Below, in pieces: positions 1 through 10,154 of a stretch of 64,000 bases of DNA. This stretch comes from Tipula vernalis (taxonomy: Eukaryota > Arthropoda > Insecta > Diptera > Tipulidae): positions 249,050,764 to 249,114,763 of the forward strand of contig OY282559.1 in the NCBI GenBank assembly GCA_958295665.1, written 5' to 3'. Below the pieces are notes generated by a model, which saw only the letters and a program-made list of their open reading frames with translations, did no database searches and was not told where the DNA came from. The position numbers were made by a program, and so were the translations under genes. The stretch's first letter is position 1, and each line of letters begins with the position of its first letter.

Positions 1-1675
1 GAAACTTCCGTCAGTTTTGACGGGTAATTACTAGTTGTATTATAATTTGCTTTCATCTAATTTTTCCAATTATTGAATATTCATGTGACCTACTATATTG
101 ATTGTATGAAAACATGTAATTCAATATTTCAATTATAATTTTCATGTAATATTGTTATATATATATTTACCAAATATGTTTTATTATATTTGTTTTTATA
201 AAATTGTAGAATTAAAATTAATTTGACAGGAAGAAACAGATCTGTTTGCAAAAGTATTTACGCAGAAACTCCTAAACACAATTAGGGGGAAATACAACTC
301 AATAACCATACAAAATAACGTATAACGTATAGACGTAAAAAAAAATCTACCTTTTGAAATTATGATCACATAGCTAGGTAAAGTTTTAGGATTCTGTCCT
401 TTAATTTCCTTTTAAGTTCAAATGGCTATTTTTATTTCATTTGCATTTTGTTCATGTCTAACACCCTTTATACATTTTCATTTAAACGCCCACTTAAATT
501 TCAAATTGAATCAACAAAAAATAAAGAAACTGGCATAATACTGACAGACAAAAGTTTTACACCTACTATCGATTGCTTTAAGCTTATCATTCTAATCATA
601 ATTTTAAATTTAATTTTTTTTTGTCGCCCATGTTTTAACGTGAATGAGCTTTTAAAAAGATTTAACAAAATGTTGTCCAAACTGAATCGCCAGGTGTTGA
701 ATATAAATTTATTTATTCAGAGTTCATTGTAAACAGACAGAACGCAAAAAAAAAAAAAAGTTTTTCTTCTATCCAACAATACAAAGAAGAGAAGATTTTT
801 TGGCCTTTGGAAATTTTATTTTACAGTTTTTCAAGTTCAATTGTTAAAAATAACAAGAAAATTATTTTCTTTTATAACAACATATGTATTGTATTTCCAT
901 TCTATGGGGATTATACATCTACCTATAATCCAATTTCATTATGCAGTACGTGCGGGGATGATCAATTCTTTAAAAGTTCAATTTAATTGGAAATTGATTT
1001 TTATTTATTATAAGGTACAACTTTAGGTTATAATTAAAATTATTTTGATGATTAAAGGTAATTATTATTTTGCGGAAAATTCGCTATAAACTGTTGTTTT
1101 CAATTTTCCAAGTTTTATACATTTTTAAATTAAACGGCAAGCATCGAAGCTAATTGTTTTGTTGCTAAATGTACTTTAAAGTTCTGTGCAATTTGGTACT
1201 GTAACCCCGGGTTGTATGTCAAAGAAGTTCCAATTATGCATTAACTACTAACAGCAACACAAAAAAAAGCAAAAAAAAAAAATTCTTCCCCGTTGATGCG
1301 CGCATTTTAAACGGGGCTGACATTTTTAATGTCCTCATTAACCTTTTTTTTTATAATAATTTACCTTCGTTTTTATTTTAATTGTTCATCATTTTCTTAA
1401 TTTTTTGGTTTTTACTTTTCCCAATATAACGCAGTTACAATTGGTAAGTATCGTAATCGCGAAAAATTTTTTTTTCCAAGTTTTATATCTATTTCCATTC
1501 ACTCTGCTTATTGGTATTTCTCAATACGTGTTTTTGTTTTCAGGGTTTTGTTCTGTCAAAGTTTATCTAACCGTTTCTAATGTGTTTGTGTTGTCTTTGG
1601 TGGAACCAAACTGTGCATACCGTTCTGTCTAATTGTCCCTTTCTGAATTTAAAATGAAAATTTAGAGGAGTAATA
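1..1675. other. AT-rich non-coding stretch
   Basis: No gene recognised. Short open frames (for example around 448-732, 841-1026 and 1405-1632) have low-complexity composition and no recognisable motif. Homopolymer A/T runs are frequent. Confidence 0.6.
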
Positions 1676-2620
1676 TGGATTCATCATCATCGTCTTACGA
1701 TTCACAGGTGAAACGACAAAAAATACTCGTTCGTCAAAATCAAAGAGGCAAAAACAAAAATTCAACAATGTCTGTTGTTGAACAATTTAAAGGTTGGCTT
1801 AAGAAGTTCCTAGATGACGATCAACGAACCAAGATTTGAACTGTGGTAATGCATTTCGAATACGAAAAAACAGAAGGTTAATGTCGAAAACATTAAAAAT
1901 ACACCCGCTGTGAAAACCTTTTTTAAGGCAAAATATAAATCGAATGGCAGAGCTGTATATAATTTTGAGATTAGGCCTACCTAGCTTGTTTTTTGTAGAA
2001 CACAATGTCGCCATTCCCGTTATTGATCATCTGTTGCCATTACTGAAAGCAAGCCGACATTTTTAAAAAGGGGAAGTTGTAGTGTACTAAATGAGTCGGA
2101 ATTGTTTTAGCATAGGAAGAAACAGATTAGTCGAAATATTACAAAAAGGCACAGTTTTTTGGCATGAAAAAGTTTATGAACTATTGGTGCGATACATAAA
2201 CCCCAGAAAATGACCAAGTCAATGTTCAACTTTTAACTTTATAGCAACATTTTACAAATTTAATAAATAATTTCGGTATTCACTATTTATGTCATAATTT
2301 TTCTGAATTCCTAGAGAACAAAAAACTCGTTTGTTTCTCGTCTCCAGGAAGATATTCCACAAGTAATTGTAATTAAATGTATATGTCACAGCGTACCCTC
2401 AGAAGATCTTCTGCGCCAAATAGGCGTATACGTTTCCGGCAGCTTACAACGCTGTTCTAAGTTACGAAGTATTCAAGATCTTTTCGAAAAAGATAAAATA
2501 AACATTTTTAAAACTTCCTCTTCACGTTGGGGATCGCATCAAAAGTACGTAGAATTCTTTTTTAAAAATCTGTTAAAACAGTTAAGTGAAAGACCACCGA
2601 ATCTATTGTACTAGAGCTAA
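1676..2620 (+). pseudogene. Relic of a hAT/ZBED-like transposase
   Basis: An ATG at 1676 opens a serine-rich start (MDSSSSSYDSQVKRQK) that stops near 1838. In another frame around 1985-2060 the sequence reads FFVEHNVAIPVIDHLLPLL. This resembles the 'EHNlp..adHl..Ll' segment of hAT-derived, ZBED-type transposases. Around 2361-2600 a third frame reads KCICHSVPSEDLLRQ and later SSSRWGSHQKYVEFFF, matching the CxCH and 'S.tRW.S' segments of the same family. Stops and frame changes separate the pieces and the C-terminal dimerisation domain is not visible. The assignment rests on remembered family motifs; it could be a domesticated relative, but nothing intact remains. Confidence 0.5.
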
Positions 2621-4030
2621 ACAACCTGTTTACGAAAGCTTACCTTTAATTTTTAAAATACATACTGGAATTTTTTAATTTAATAAATGCAATGTTTCAG
2701 TTAAAAAAGTGTTTAATTAACCAAATGCATTCGAAATCCATTAAAATTTTGAAAAACTTGCATCAAAACTTTGTGTTAACTATTGGGTCCATTCGAGTCT
2801 AGAATAGAAGGAGTTGCAGAAAAAGAGAAAACTGGCAAATAAATTTTCTCAAAAACGGGATCGACGTTTTTTTTATGTTGTTGATAAATGTGACAATCCA
2901 ACAGCTCCTGTTTGCAAGATTTGAAGTCAAATGAAGCATTGCGTTAAAATGACTCCCATTTTGATAAAAAACAGCAAAAATATTGTGTTGGGCTGTTTTC
3001 CGAGGAAAAAACGTGTCGAAGGAATATTTTTCTGAGGTTAATACACCTTGCAAATACTTACAATACTATATGAAAAATTAGGGCTATCAGGGCGGAGGAG
3101 GTTGAACCCGTTGTGATTTGACTCTATGCACCAGGGAAGTATGGTACCGTTCACAAAAGATAATACCACAACGATATCTTAGACTGAAGTACTAAGTAAA
3201 GAATTATATCCGCCAATTCTTACATTTCTCGCATAATATGGTTATCAGAACAAATGACACAAATCTTTACAAAATAAATTTTGAATATTTTGGATACTCT
3301 TTGATCGAAGTAATTTAAGTTCTTAAACATTTCAAAAAGCACCAAACGTGTATAACATGGAAATTACAAGTTCTTAAAGGTCGAAGATAAAAGGTGGCTA
3401 ATCGATTGCTGTTTGACAGGCAGCACTCCTGAATAATGCATAATTAACTGTGAAACTCTGAGGGTAGGGATTTATATTGTCGTAATCAAATAAGGAACTG
3501 TAGGAACGGGTGTTAACATGTAGGAAAACCCGTGACACCATTTAAAAACACGCCTATTCAAAATAACGGTAAATTATAGTAAAATACCAAAGCAAGAGAA
3601 ATTTGTATAAGATGACGAATTGTGGGAAAAGTGTCGTTCGGGGGTCGGCTTGTTCTATTTTTTTTATTTTGTTTTAAGGATTCATTTTATTTTATTCCCG
3701 GGTAAATATGTACGTAACCATAACTATAAGAAAATGAAAAAATAAAAATTTAAATTAAGATGAAAAATGCCCTTTCAGGTAAATTAAAGGAAATTTGTAC
3801 TGTACACAAAGTATAATGACATTATAGAGTATGATAAAAAAAGGATGCGAATAAAAGAAACACAAATTGGGACTGCTAAAAGAAAAGTGACAATAAAAAA
3901 CAAACGAAAAATGGTTTATGGATTAATTTTGCTTTTGTTGTTGCTACATTTTATTTAAGAATGTGTTAACATATTTAAATGCTTGGAGATTTCTCAAGTG
4001 GGACTATTTTTCGTAAATTACGTTCTCGGT
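2621..4030. other. AT-rich non-coding stretch
   Basis: I see no gene here. The minus-strand frame at 2799-3053 has no family resemblance and is most likely chance. Confidence 0.55.
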
Positions 4031-4035
4031 GGCAT

Positions 4036-4092
4036 AGTAAGTAGAATGCTTGCTTTATCATCCGAAGGATCCGGGTTCAATTCCAAGTGATG
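4036..4092 (+). repeat. tRNA-like (SINE head) segment
   Basis: The stretch carries TGGCATAGTAAGTAG, resembling a pol III A box. About 35 bases later comes GGGTTCAATTCC, close to the B-box consensus GGTTCGANTCC. Spacing is right for a tRNA-derived promoter but no clean cloverleaf can be drawn. It is most likely the head of a tRNA-derived SINE or a tRNA pseudogene. Confidence 0.45.
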
Positions 4093-5574
4093 GCAAGAAA
4101 AATGCGTTAATAAATGCACAGTAACATACAAAAAAATCATAAGCATAAGAGAAACTAGTTAACTGCATTTTTATCGATTTTGAGTTATGAATGAAAAGAA
4201 TTAGACAATTGGCTAAAGTTTCAAAAATAAATTTAAGTTTTCCAATATTTTCCTCCATTTCTCCGGAAAGTCTAAATGAAAATGAGTAATTACTACTAAA
4301 ACCTACTGCGAGTAGTTTTTCAAATGCGTTTTCTGAAAAATTTACTTTTCGCAGTTAACTAGTTTATAAAAAAACACAGAATTTACTCCTTTAGAAATGA
4401 TTGCTTAGCGACATATTTAAGAAACAAGCCTAAAATATTTTTTTAATTGTCAAGGTTTTATTTGACAAGGAACACTGTTCATGTTACGCAAACTAATTGT
4501 AAAATTTTGCATACTCTTTGATGATGAGGGTTACCTCCGGAAAGGCAACTGCGTCAAAATATAGAATGAATTGCTTTGAATTGATATATCAAATTATGCA
4601 AACTTTATCTCTTAGAGTGGAATTCGCTCAAAATTTGATTTGATTGATTGATCAGAATGTACGACCAAGCCTAAAAGGCTAGAATCCCGGACGACGCCGG
4701 GCCCTCATTACACCCTTTATACATAACAAGACCGAAGGAAAGGTGTATTAAAGACTCGATCCGGTTTCAAATACCTAAGTTGTAGATAGTATAACTTTTT
4801 TTTATGTTATTAATCACAAGACAACACATTCTCCTATTCAGCATTCCCCATTGGTGCCGCAAATTTTCTGAAAAGCTGTAATGAATTTTTTTTTGCGTCT
4901 TCACTATTTTTTCCATCGGAGGTTGGGGGGAGAAGGGATGGCGAGATTTCTTCCATTATCATGTTCTCATGCGGTCACCTAAATTTGTACTAACCTTAGC
5001 AAACGTTGCTTGACATTGTTGCTCAAGTTGTTGCGCCTCTTCTTTCTTGTCTAGTCGGCGCCGCCCTGCCCCCCCCCCCAATAAAGGAATGTTAGGACTA
5101 AACCAGAACCTTATAATTTTGTACCACGAGTCCAAATAGTTGGCCAAACATTTTTGTTGCAGGCTGAATTCCCTTAACCCTAAACAATTTCATCGCAAAG
5201 GAAAGAATGCCTACAGGAAAATTGATTCTTTCTTGAGTCAGATGGTTTCAGCAGTCTTTTTTGCCCAATGTGGTTAAGGGATTAAGAACCAGTTAAAAGC
5301 GTTGATAATATCAATTTGATTGTAAACATTTTGCACAAGCAAAACTCGCGGTATAAAATACAGATTTCCATACTTCTTTCTTGTTTCTCAAGCTGTCAAG
5401 GGTTTTATATTTTCAAAAAACTTTGGTTCATCTGATATTCTTATCTGTTGTATAGTATGTACTCTACGCAATTTTCATGACACTAAAATGGAGAGAACAA
5501 ACAAGCTTCAATAGAAATTTTGTAGGTTCGATCTTGATCAAAAAATTTCATTTGAAATATTTCTGTTATAACGT
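4093..5574. other. Non-coding stretch with small hairpin and poly-C run
   Basis: No gene recognised. A GC-rich hairpin (CCCGGACGACGCCGGG) lies near 4686 and a poly-C run near 5069-5078. The minus frame 4959-5147 has no motif and spans the poly-C run, so it is taken as chance. The 3' end of the neighbouring hAT relic may fade into the upper part of this stretch. Confidence 0.5.
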
Positions 5575-6673
5575 TTACTTTATAAAAACGTTCTAGCATA
5601 AGATAAAGGCTGTTACAACGTGTCTTTACGTCAATCAATAATTGAATTTCTTTTCCAAATTCTTTTTTAACGTATTTTGAAGAATGTCATCGTTTTTTGT
5701 TGGTGATCGACGAAACAACTTCACTATAGTTCTTACTTTACGTATCAATGGATACAGCTTATCTACCAGTTCTTCTGATTCATCTTCGGTGCAAACAATT
5801 TGAAATCCGTCATCTTGATCTTCTTCATCTTCATCGCCTGAATCGCAGCCATCGTCATCATCATTCACTGCTTCATTTGGTACGGATTTAGGTTTTCTGT
5901 AAAGGACATCCAAAACTCCTAGTGCCAAGCATAGTTGCTGTTCACATGAAACTGAAAGTAATTTTCCAAATTTTTGCATCACTGCGGCACCATCCGTCGT
6001 AATGCAAACAATGTTTTCGTGTAAGTTTAATCCAAATAACTCAAGCCTTTCTTCAATAAGTTTGATACAACTTTCTGCCGGCAAAGATCCACGTACTCGA
6101 GCCAGTCCCAAATTAAAAAATTTACACTTAATATGCGCATTTATATTCAAATAACGCCGGTTCTTAGACGAAGTCCATTGGTCAAGAGAGAGGCTGAAAC
6201 GTTTACCTTGAGATTTCAAGTCTTGAAATTCAATCTTGTACTTTTGTTGCAGAATTTTCCCATATTGAATTACCATGCCTCGAATTGTAGTAGCCGAATT
6301 TGGTATATCAAAACCACGAGCCATCAGTAATTTCCGTATCGCTAGCCGTCATACGAGCCAGTACAGCTTCGAGGGAATTGTCATCACGAACAGTGAGGTA
6401 GTTTGTAATCGAAGTTTTTGTAATCGCTTTTCTGGTGGTGCTGCTGGTTGTACTTTCAGGTGCGGGTCTCTTCACAGGTTTTGTAATAATATTGTGAATC
6501 GATAACATGTGCTTATGGAGAGAACTTGTTGTTCACCAGAATGTCTTCAATATTTTTTCACACTTTTTCCACTTGGTACACTCACCTGAAGTGTCACGAT
6601 AAAAATACTCCCACACTGGAGTTTTTTGAATGAGTAGTTGGCTACACAACTCAAATTTAGCGTTTGTAGACAT
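5575..6673 (-). pseudogene. hAT transposase pseudogene
   Basis: Read on the minus strand. An N-terminal piece (6673-6533, 46 codons) has a BED-finger look: VWEYF, then C..W..C where the finger needs C..C. A second frame (6508-6308) is a linker. The main frame (6324-5635) holds the transposase core: IPNSATTIRGMV, the LDQWTSSKNRRYLNINAH segment with the first catalytic Asp, and ITTDGAAVMQKFGK with the second. A low-complexity acidic stretch follows. Frame-shifted downstream (about 5640-5575) is KTRCNSLYLMLERF, the usual 'D.kTRWNS.y.ML.R' block, with the conserved Trp changed to Cys. The C-terminal dimerisation domain is not visible. Breaks are a premature stop after the finger, at least two frameshifts and 3' loss, so it is non-functional. 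Confidence 0.82.
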
Positions 6674-6878
6674 GTCTGTGTTAATGGGGGTTTATAATAA
6701 TAAGCATGAATATTTTTGTGTAAACTATAATGTTCTTTTGCTTTCTAAAATAAAATTTTATCGTGTAATACTTACTGTCAGTTCAAATCTGATTCAATTT
6801 AAATTTTAGAATAAATTATTGATGTAAGCTTCTCTCACCTCACTCACCACCTTTTGACGTTTGAACGTTGGAATGTTT

Positions 6879-7450
6879 TCGTAGTTGTGTAAGTGTAAGA
6901 GTGGAAAAGAAAAATTTTTAAATTGTGTGTTTTATTTTCTGAGACAAGTATATTTTTTTCGTATTTCTGTCGTCTCTTTTTCGTAGTTGTGTAAGTGTAA
7001 TGGTCTATTCACATGAATCGCGATTTTACTCGTACAAGCAAAAATGATTCACGGATTTCTCGTAAATTACATTGTAAAATTTATACTACCACTTAAAAAA
7101 TACTATAGGTAATAAACAATTCTGAATGTACTGCTAAGGAAAATTTTCTTTGCAAACGCACTTTTCTTAACAAAAATTGCAAAAAAGTGTTTATTCGCGC
7201 GAATTTTCCAATATGGCCGCGATTTAAACATTTTTTGCAGTTTTTATTAGGAAATGTTTGTTTGTTAAAAAAAGTGTTAATGACATTATATTCGGAATTG
7301 TTTACTAAATATTTTTTAAGTAGCTAATATTTATTTTACGACGTAATTTAAGAGAAATCCGTGAATCATTTTTACTCGTACGAGTAAAATCGCGTTTCAT
7401 GTGAATAGGCCATTAGAGTGGAAAAGAAAAATTTTTAAATTGTGTGTTTT
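6879..7450. repeat. Two direct copies of a ~65-bp unit, one split by a MITE
   Basis: A unit containing CGTAGTTGTGTAAGTGTA followed by GAGTGGAAAAGAAAAATTT occurs at about 6879-6944. It starts again at about 6979. The second copy is interrupted after TAA at 6998-7000 by the element 7001-7412 and resumes at 7413 with GAGTGG. The uninterrupted copy therefore shows the pre-insertion site. Confidence 0.75.
7001..7412. mobile_element. MITE with ~70-bp terminal inverted repeats (PIF/Harbinger-like TSD)
   Basis: The left end starts TGGTCTATTCACATGAATCG. The right end is its near-perfect inverted copy (GGCCTATTCACATGAA read on the minus strand). The match continues through TTTTACTCGTAC and GATTCACGGATTTCTC, giving arms of about 70 bp. 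No coding capacity. Flanks are TAA on the left and TTA on the right. A 3-bp TWA-type duplication suggests a PIF/Harbinger-type MITE; this family call is inference. Confidence 0.8.
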
Positions 7451-7534
7451 AATTATTTTTTAATACGTTTTGTTGCAATATTGCTTTGTTTGTTTTTTTA
7501 ACGACTGAATGGAAAAAAAAATTAAAAAAAAAAT

Positions 7535-7640
7535 AGTCTCGAAAACCGGGTATTTGGCTGATATCAGAACCGGTTTTCGATGCCGGAAAAATTCCGGAAT
7601 TCCCGGGAAACCGGGTACCCGGGATTGGATTCTATCGGCA
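7535..7640. repeat. GC-rich palindromic CCGGG cluster
   Basis: Inside AT-rich DNA, the motif CCGGG or CCGGT recurs. There is a 12-bp palindrome (CCGGGTACCCGG) plus inverted CCGGAATTCC-type words. It may be the terminal region of an unrecognised transposon. No gene is associated. Confidence 0.4.
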
Positions 7641-7719
7641 AACAAAACTCGAAAGCTACCATCCAATAAAAAAAATTAGTAAATGTTAAATAAAAAATTA
7701 AAAAAAAATTGAATTAAGG

Positions 7720-7786
7720 GCGAGGATTGAACTTAAGACTAGCAGCTTGTTATGCTACTCTTCTACTACCGCTCATCATTGTTAAT
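7720..7786 (-). repeat. tRNA-like (SINE head) segment
   Basis: On the minus strand an A-box-like GAGCGGTAGTAGAAGAG is followed by a B-box-like AGTTCAATCC at about 7733-7724. A T-rich run follows, as in a pol III terminator or SINE tail. It shares its general arrangement with 19604-19672. A degenerate SINE or tRNA pseudogene is likely. Confidence 0.4.
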
Positions 7787-8060
7787 GTTGCATGTATTTG
7801 AATTTACTTAAGGAAAAACAATTCTGTGTTATATACATAGATATTTAATTTCTCAAAATTAATTAATGGCAATAAGTAATGTTACATTAGGTAATCACAA
7901 TATTCAAAATTTCTTTTCTGATTGGTGTGATTTGTTCTGATATAGTGTACAAGAAGAATTTTAAGGGGCCAAGAAAAATTCACTACTAACTCATTACATT
8001 CATTACTTTATTGATGGTTTGAACACGTACGATATGATAAGGTGACCACGATTTGTCAGA

Positions 8061-8173
8061 TAGCTCCAGACTTGCCATTCCAGTATGGATGACGCTGACT
8101 AGTATTGCCAATTCCTTCTTTACTATACGCAAGCCACTCCGCCACGATAAGGCTGTGATCTTGGAGGGATTGG
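8061..8173. repeat. Dispersed repeat, copy 1 of 2
   Basis: About 113 bp here are similar to 62948-63060 in the same orientation. Shared blocks include GCCATTCCAGTATGG, GTATTGCCAA and AAGGCTGTGATCT. Read on the minus strand it contains TGGCGGAGTGG, a perfect pol III A-box consensus, so it may be a short SINE. No B box is clear. Confidence 0.65.
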
Positions 8174-8599
8174 CTCTTACAGAAACCGTATAGATGATTC
8201 GAAAGATGTTTATGAAAATACTATATTAGTACTACAGTTTACTATATCGCTGTTAAATTATTAGCAGTATATCTCGACAGGCTGTTAATAATCAATAATT
8301 ACTGATTAGTAATGATAGCCATCTGATTTTATTTAATATTTGGAGTAAATCAATATTGTCGGATTTATCTTTGTTGCCTAATTTACTTCCATTGGAAATT
8401 GCAGCATATCATCATGCAGTTTCCACGTATTATTAAATCGCTTGATATATGAACGAAAGTGGCCAGGCATATTTTTTACATTCAGCTGTTCAAAATGTAT
8501 TATTCCTTTTAATTGAAATTTTTCAGTTAATAAGGTAACATGTTTACTAATTTCCCTTATTTTAATGTTATAAATATTATTGTTTGGTTTGACATCGAC
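8174..8599. other. AT-rich non-coding stretch
   Basis: No gene recognised. It probably contains the decayed 3' end of the minus-strand DDE transposon that continues at 8600. Confidence 0.4.
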
Positions 8600-9144
8600 A
8601 ATAACAATACCATAATTTTAAAAATAATGTTTCATTCTACATCCTTGGTATATCGGACAATTTGAGCTCTCGAAATCTATTGAGGTTTGCAAATTAGTGA
8701 GTGCCAACTGATTGAATTGAAAAACATTTTCAAGGGACAAATAAAATGTTGAACTTAAATTCGGTGTAGGATTACGTTTAAAGCAATTTTTTGTTTCGGT
8801 TAATGGAGATGTAAGTAGTTGTTCTAAAATAAATGATATTGGACATGTAGCATCTAAATTTATAGCTTTCATTGTGGTTATAAGTTCTGAACTATTTTTG
8901 TAAATATTTACCAATAATCTAGACCGTTCTTTATAAATTAATGAAATGTCATCGTAATTTATATTCGCAAGATCACATAAAAACTTAAAAAACGGATTAC
9001 TTGATGAGCGAAACAGACCTTTAAAATACTCGGTATCGGAGAATAAACAAAGGAAAACTTGTGCTGTTGCGTCGAAGGCACACGTTTAATTATTTTAATA
9101 AATTTATTATTTTCTTCTACAAAATAATATCCATTTTGTAAGAT
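8600..9144 (-). pseudogene. DDE transposon, 3' part of the split transposase-like gene
   Basis: Two minus-strand frames (9162-8959 and 8914-8618) lie below the Jockey insertion. If the insertion and one copy of its 12-bp target duplication are left out, the minus strand runs from the frame at 13327-13016 into this segment with one frame change. They are therefore the two sides of one interrupted gene. The piece contains QQHKFSFVYS and a polar C-terminal region with no motif I can name. It is broken by frame changes. Confidence 0.55.
9133..9144. repeat. Target-site duplication of the Jockey element, left copy
   Basis: ATTTTGTAAGAT here is repeated exactly at 12991-13002, directly after the poly-A tail. 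Confidence 0.9.
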
Positions 9145-9146
9145 GT

Positions 9147-10154
9147 AAGGATAATGTTCCAAATATTATCCAGAAACAACCAAAAAAAATACCTCCACCA
9201 CCATCAATAGTAATAGATGAAGTCAAAGACTACGATGTACTCTATGAAAAAATAAAAACCATAACTGCTACTGATAAGTTTAATGCAAAGGTGATTAAAG
9301 GAAACACCATCAAAATAAACTTAGAAGATGCTGAAACATACAGAAAATTGACAAAAATGTTAAATGAAGAAAAACGTGCTTGGCACACGTTTGAAGATAA
9401 ACAAACCAGACCAATTAGGGTCATGGCTAAAAACTTACACTCTACGTGTAAACCAGATAAAATAATTGATGACCTGAAAGCAAAAGGATTTAAGGCAACT
9501 GAAGCATCGATTAAGCTAAAACGGAGAGGCAAAGTACCTCTCAACATGTTTATGTTGACCTTCGATACTGATGAAGATATCGAAAAAATTTATCAAATTA
9601 AGTACATCATGGGGTGCAAAGTGGTTATTCCTCTAAGAAGGTCTAAGCTTATACCACAATGTAAACAATGTCAAGCCTATGGACATACACAAAAATATTG
9701 CAACAGGGAACCTAGGTGTGTCAAATGTTTAGGTAAACATCATACCAAAGATTGTGTAAAAGCCCAAAATGTTCAACCTAAATGCGTTCACTGTGGAGAA
9801 AACCATCCGGCTAACTACAGAGGATGCAGCGTTGCTATTGAACTGCAAAATATCAAAAATAAGAACGTGATTGCTAAAAATCCAAGTTCATTCAGGAAAC
9901 AAGCGGTTAAGATGAACCGACCCGAAGTAAATCGTAGAGTGTCGGGAACTACTCAAGGGCAATTTGGTAAAATGACTTATGCTCAAGTAATGATGAGCAA
10001 CGGAAATCCAGGAAAAACTGCTCAAAATGACGATATAAGTCAAACACTTAAATTAATTTTAAGCAGACTAAATACATTTGATGAGCGATTACAGAAACTA
10101 GAGTACAGCACTAAGGGAGCCATCCCTAAACAGAAAAATGGCCAAAGATCTTAG
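9147..10154 (+). pseudogene. Jockey ORF1, gag-like RNA-binding protein (5'-truncated)
   Basis: The frame is open from the element's truncation point, so no native start is present. The conserved N-terminal core lies at about 9200-9640 (it includes IVIDEVKDYD and IRVMAKNLHSTCKPDK). Three zinc knuckles follow: CKQCQAYGHTQKYC, CVKCLGKHHTKDC and CVHCGENHPANYRGC, at about 9660-9830. This domain order is that of Jockey-type ORF1 proteins, which coat the element RNA. No internal stop is seen. It ends at 10154, inside the start of ORF2. Confidence 0.9.

Noticed and set aside
448..732. 94-codon open frame
   Set aside because: Low-complexity hydrophobic translation in AT-rich DNA with no motif or splice context; likely chance.
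4959..5147. Minus-strand frame crossing a poly-C run
   Set aside because: Translation reflects the poly-C/poly-G run and has no family resemblance.
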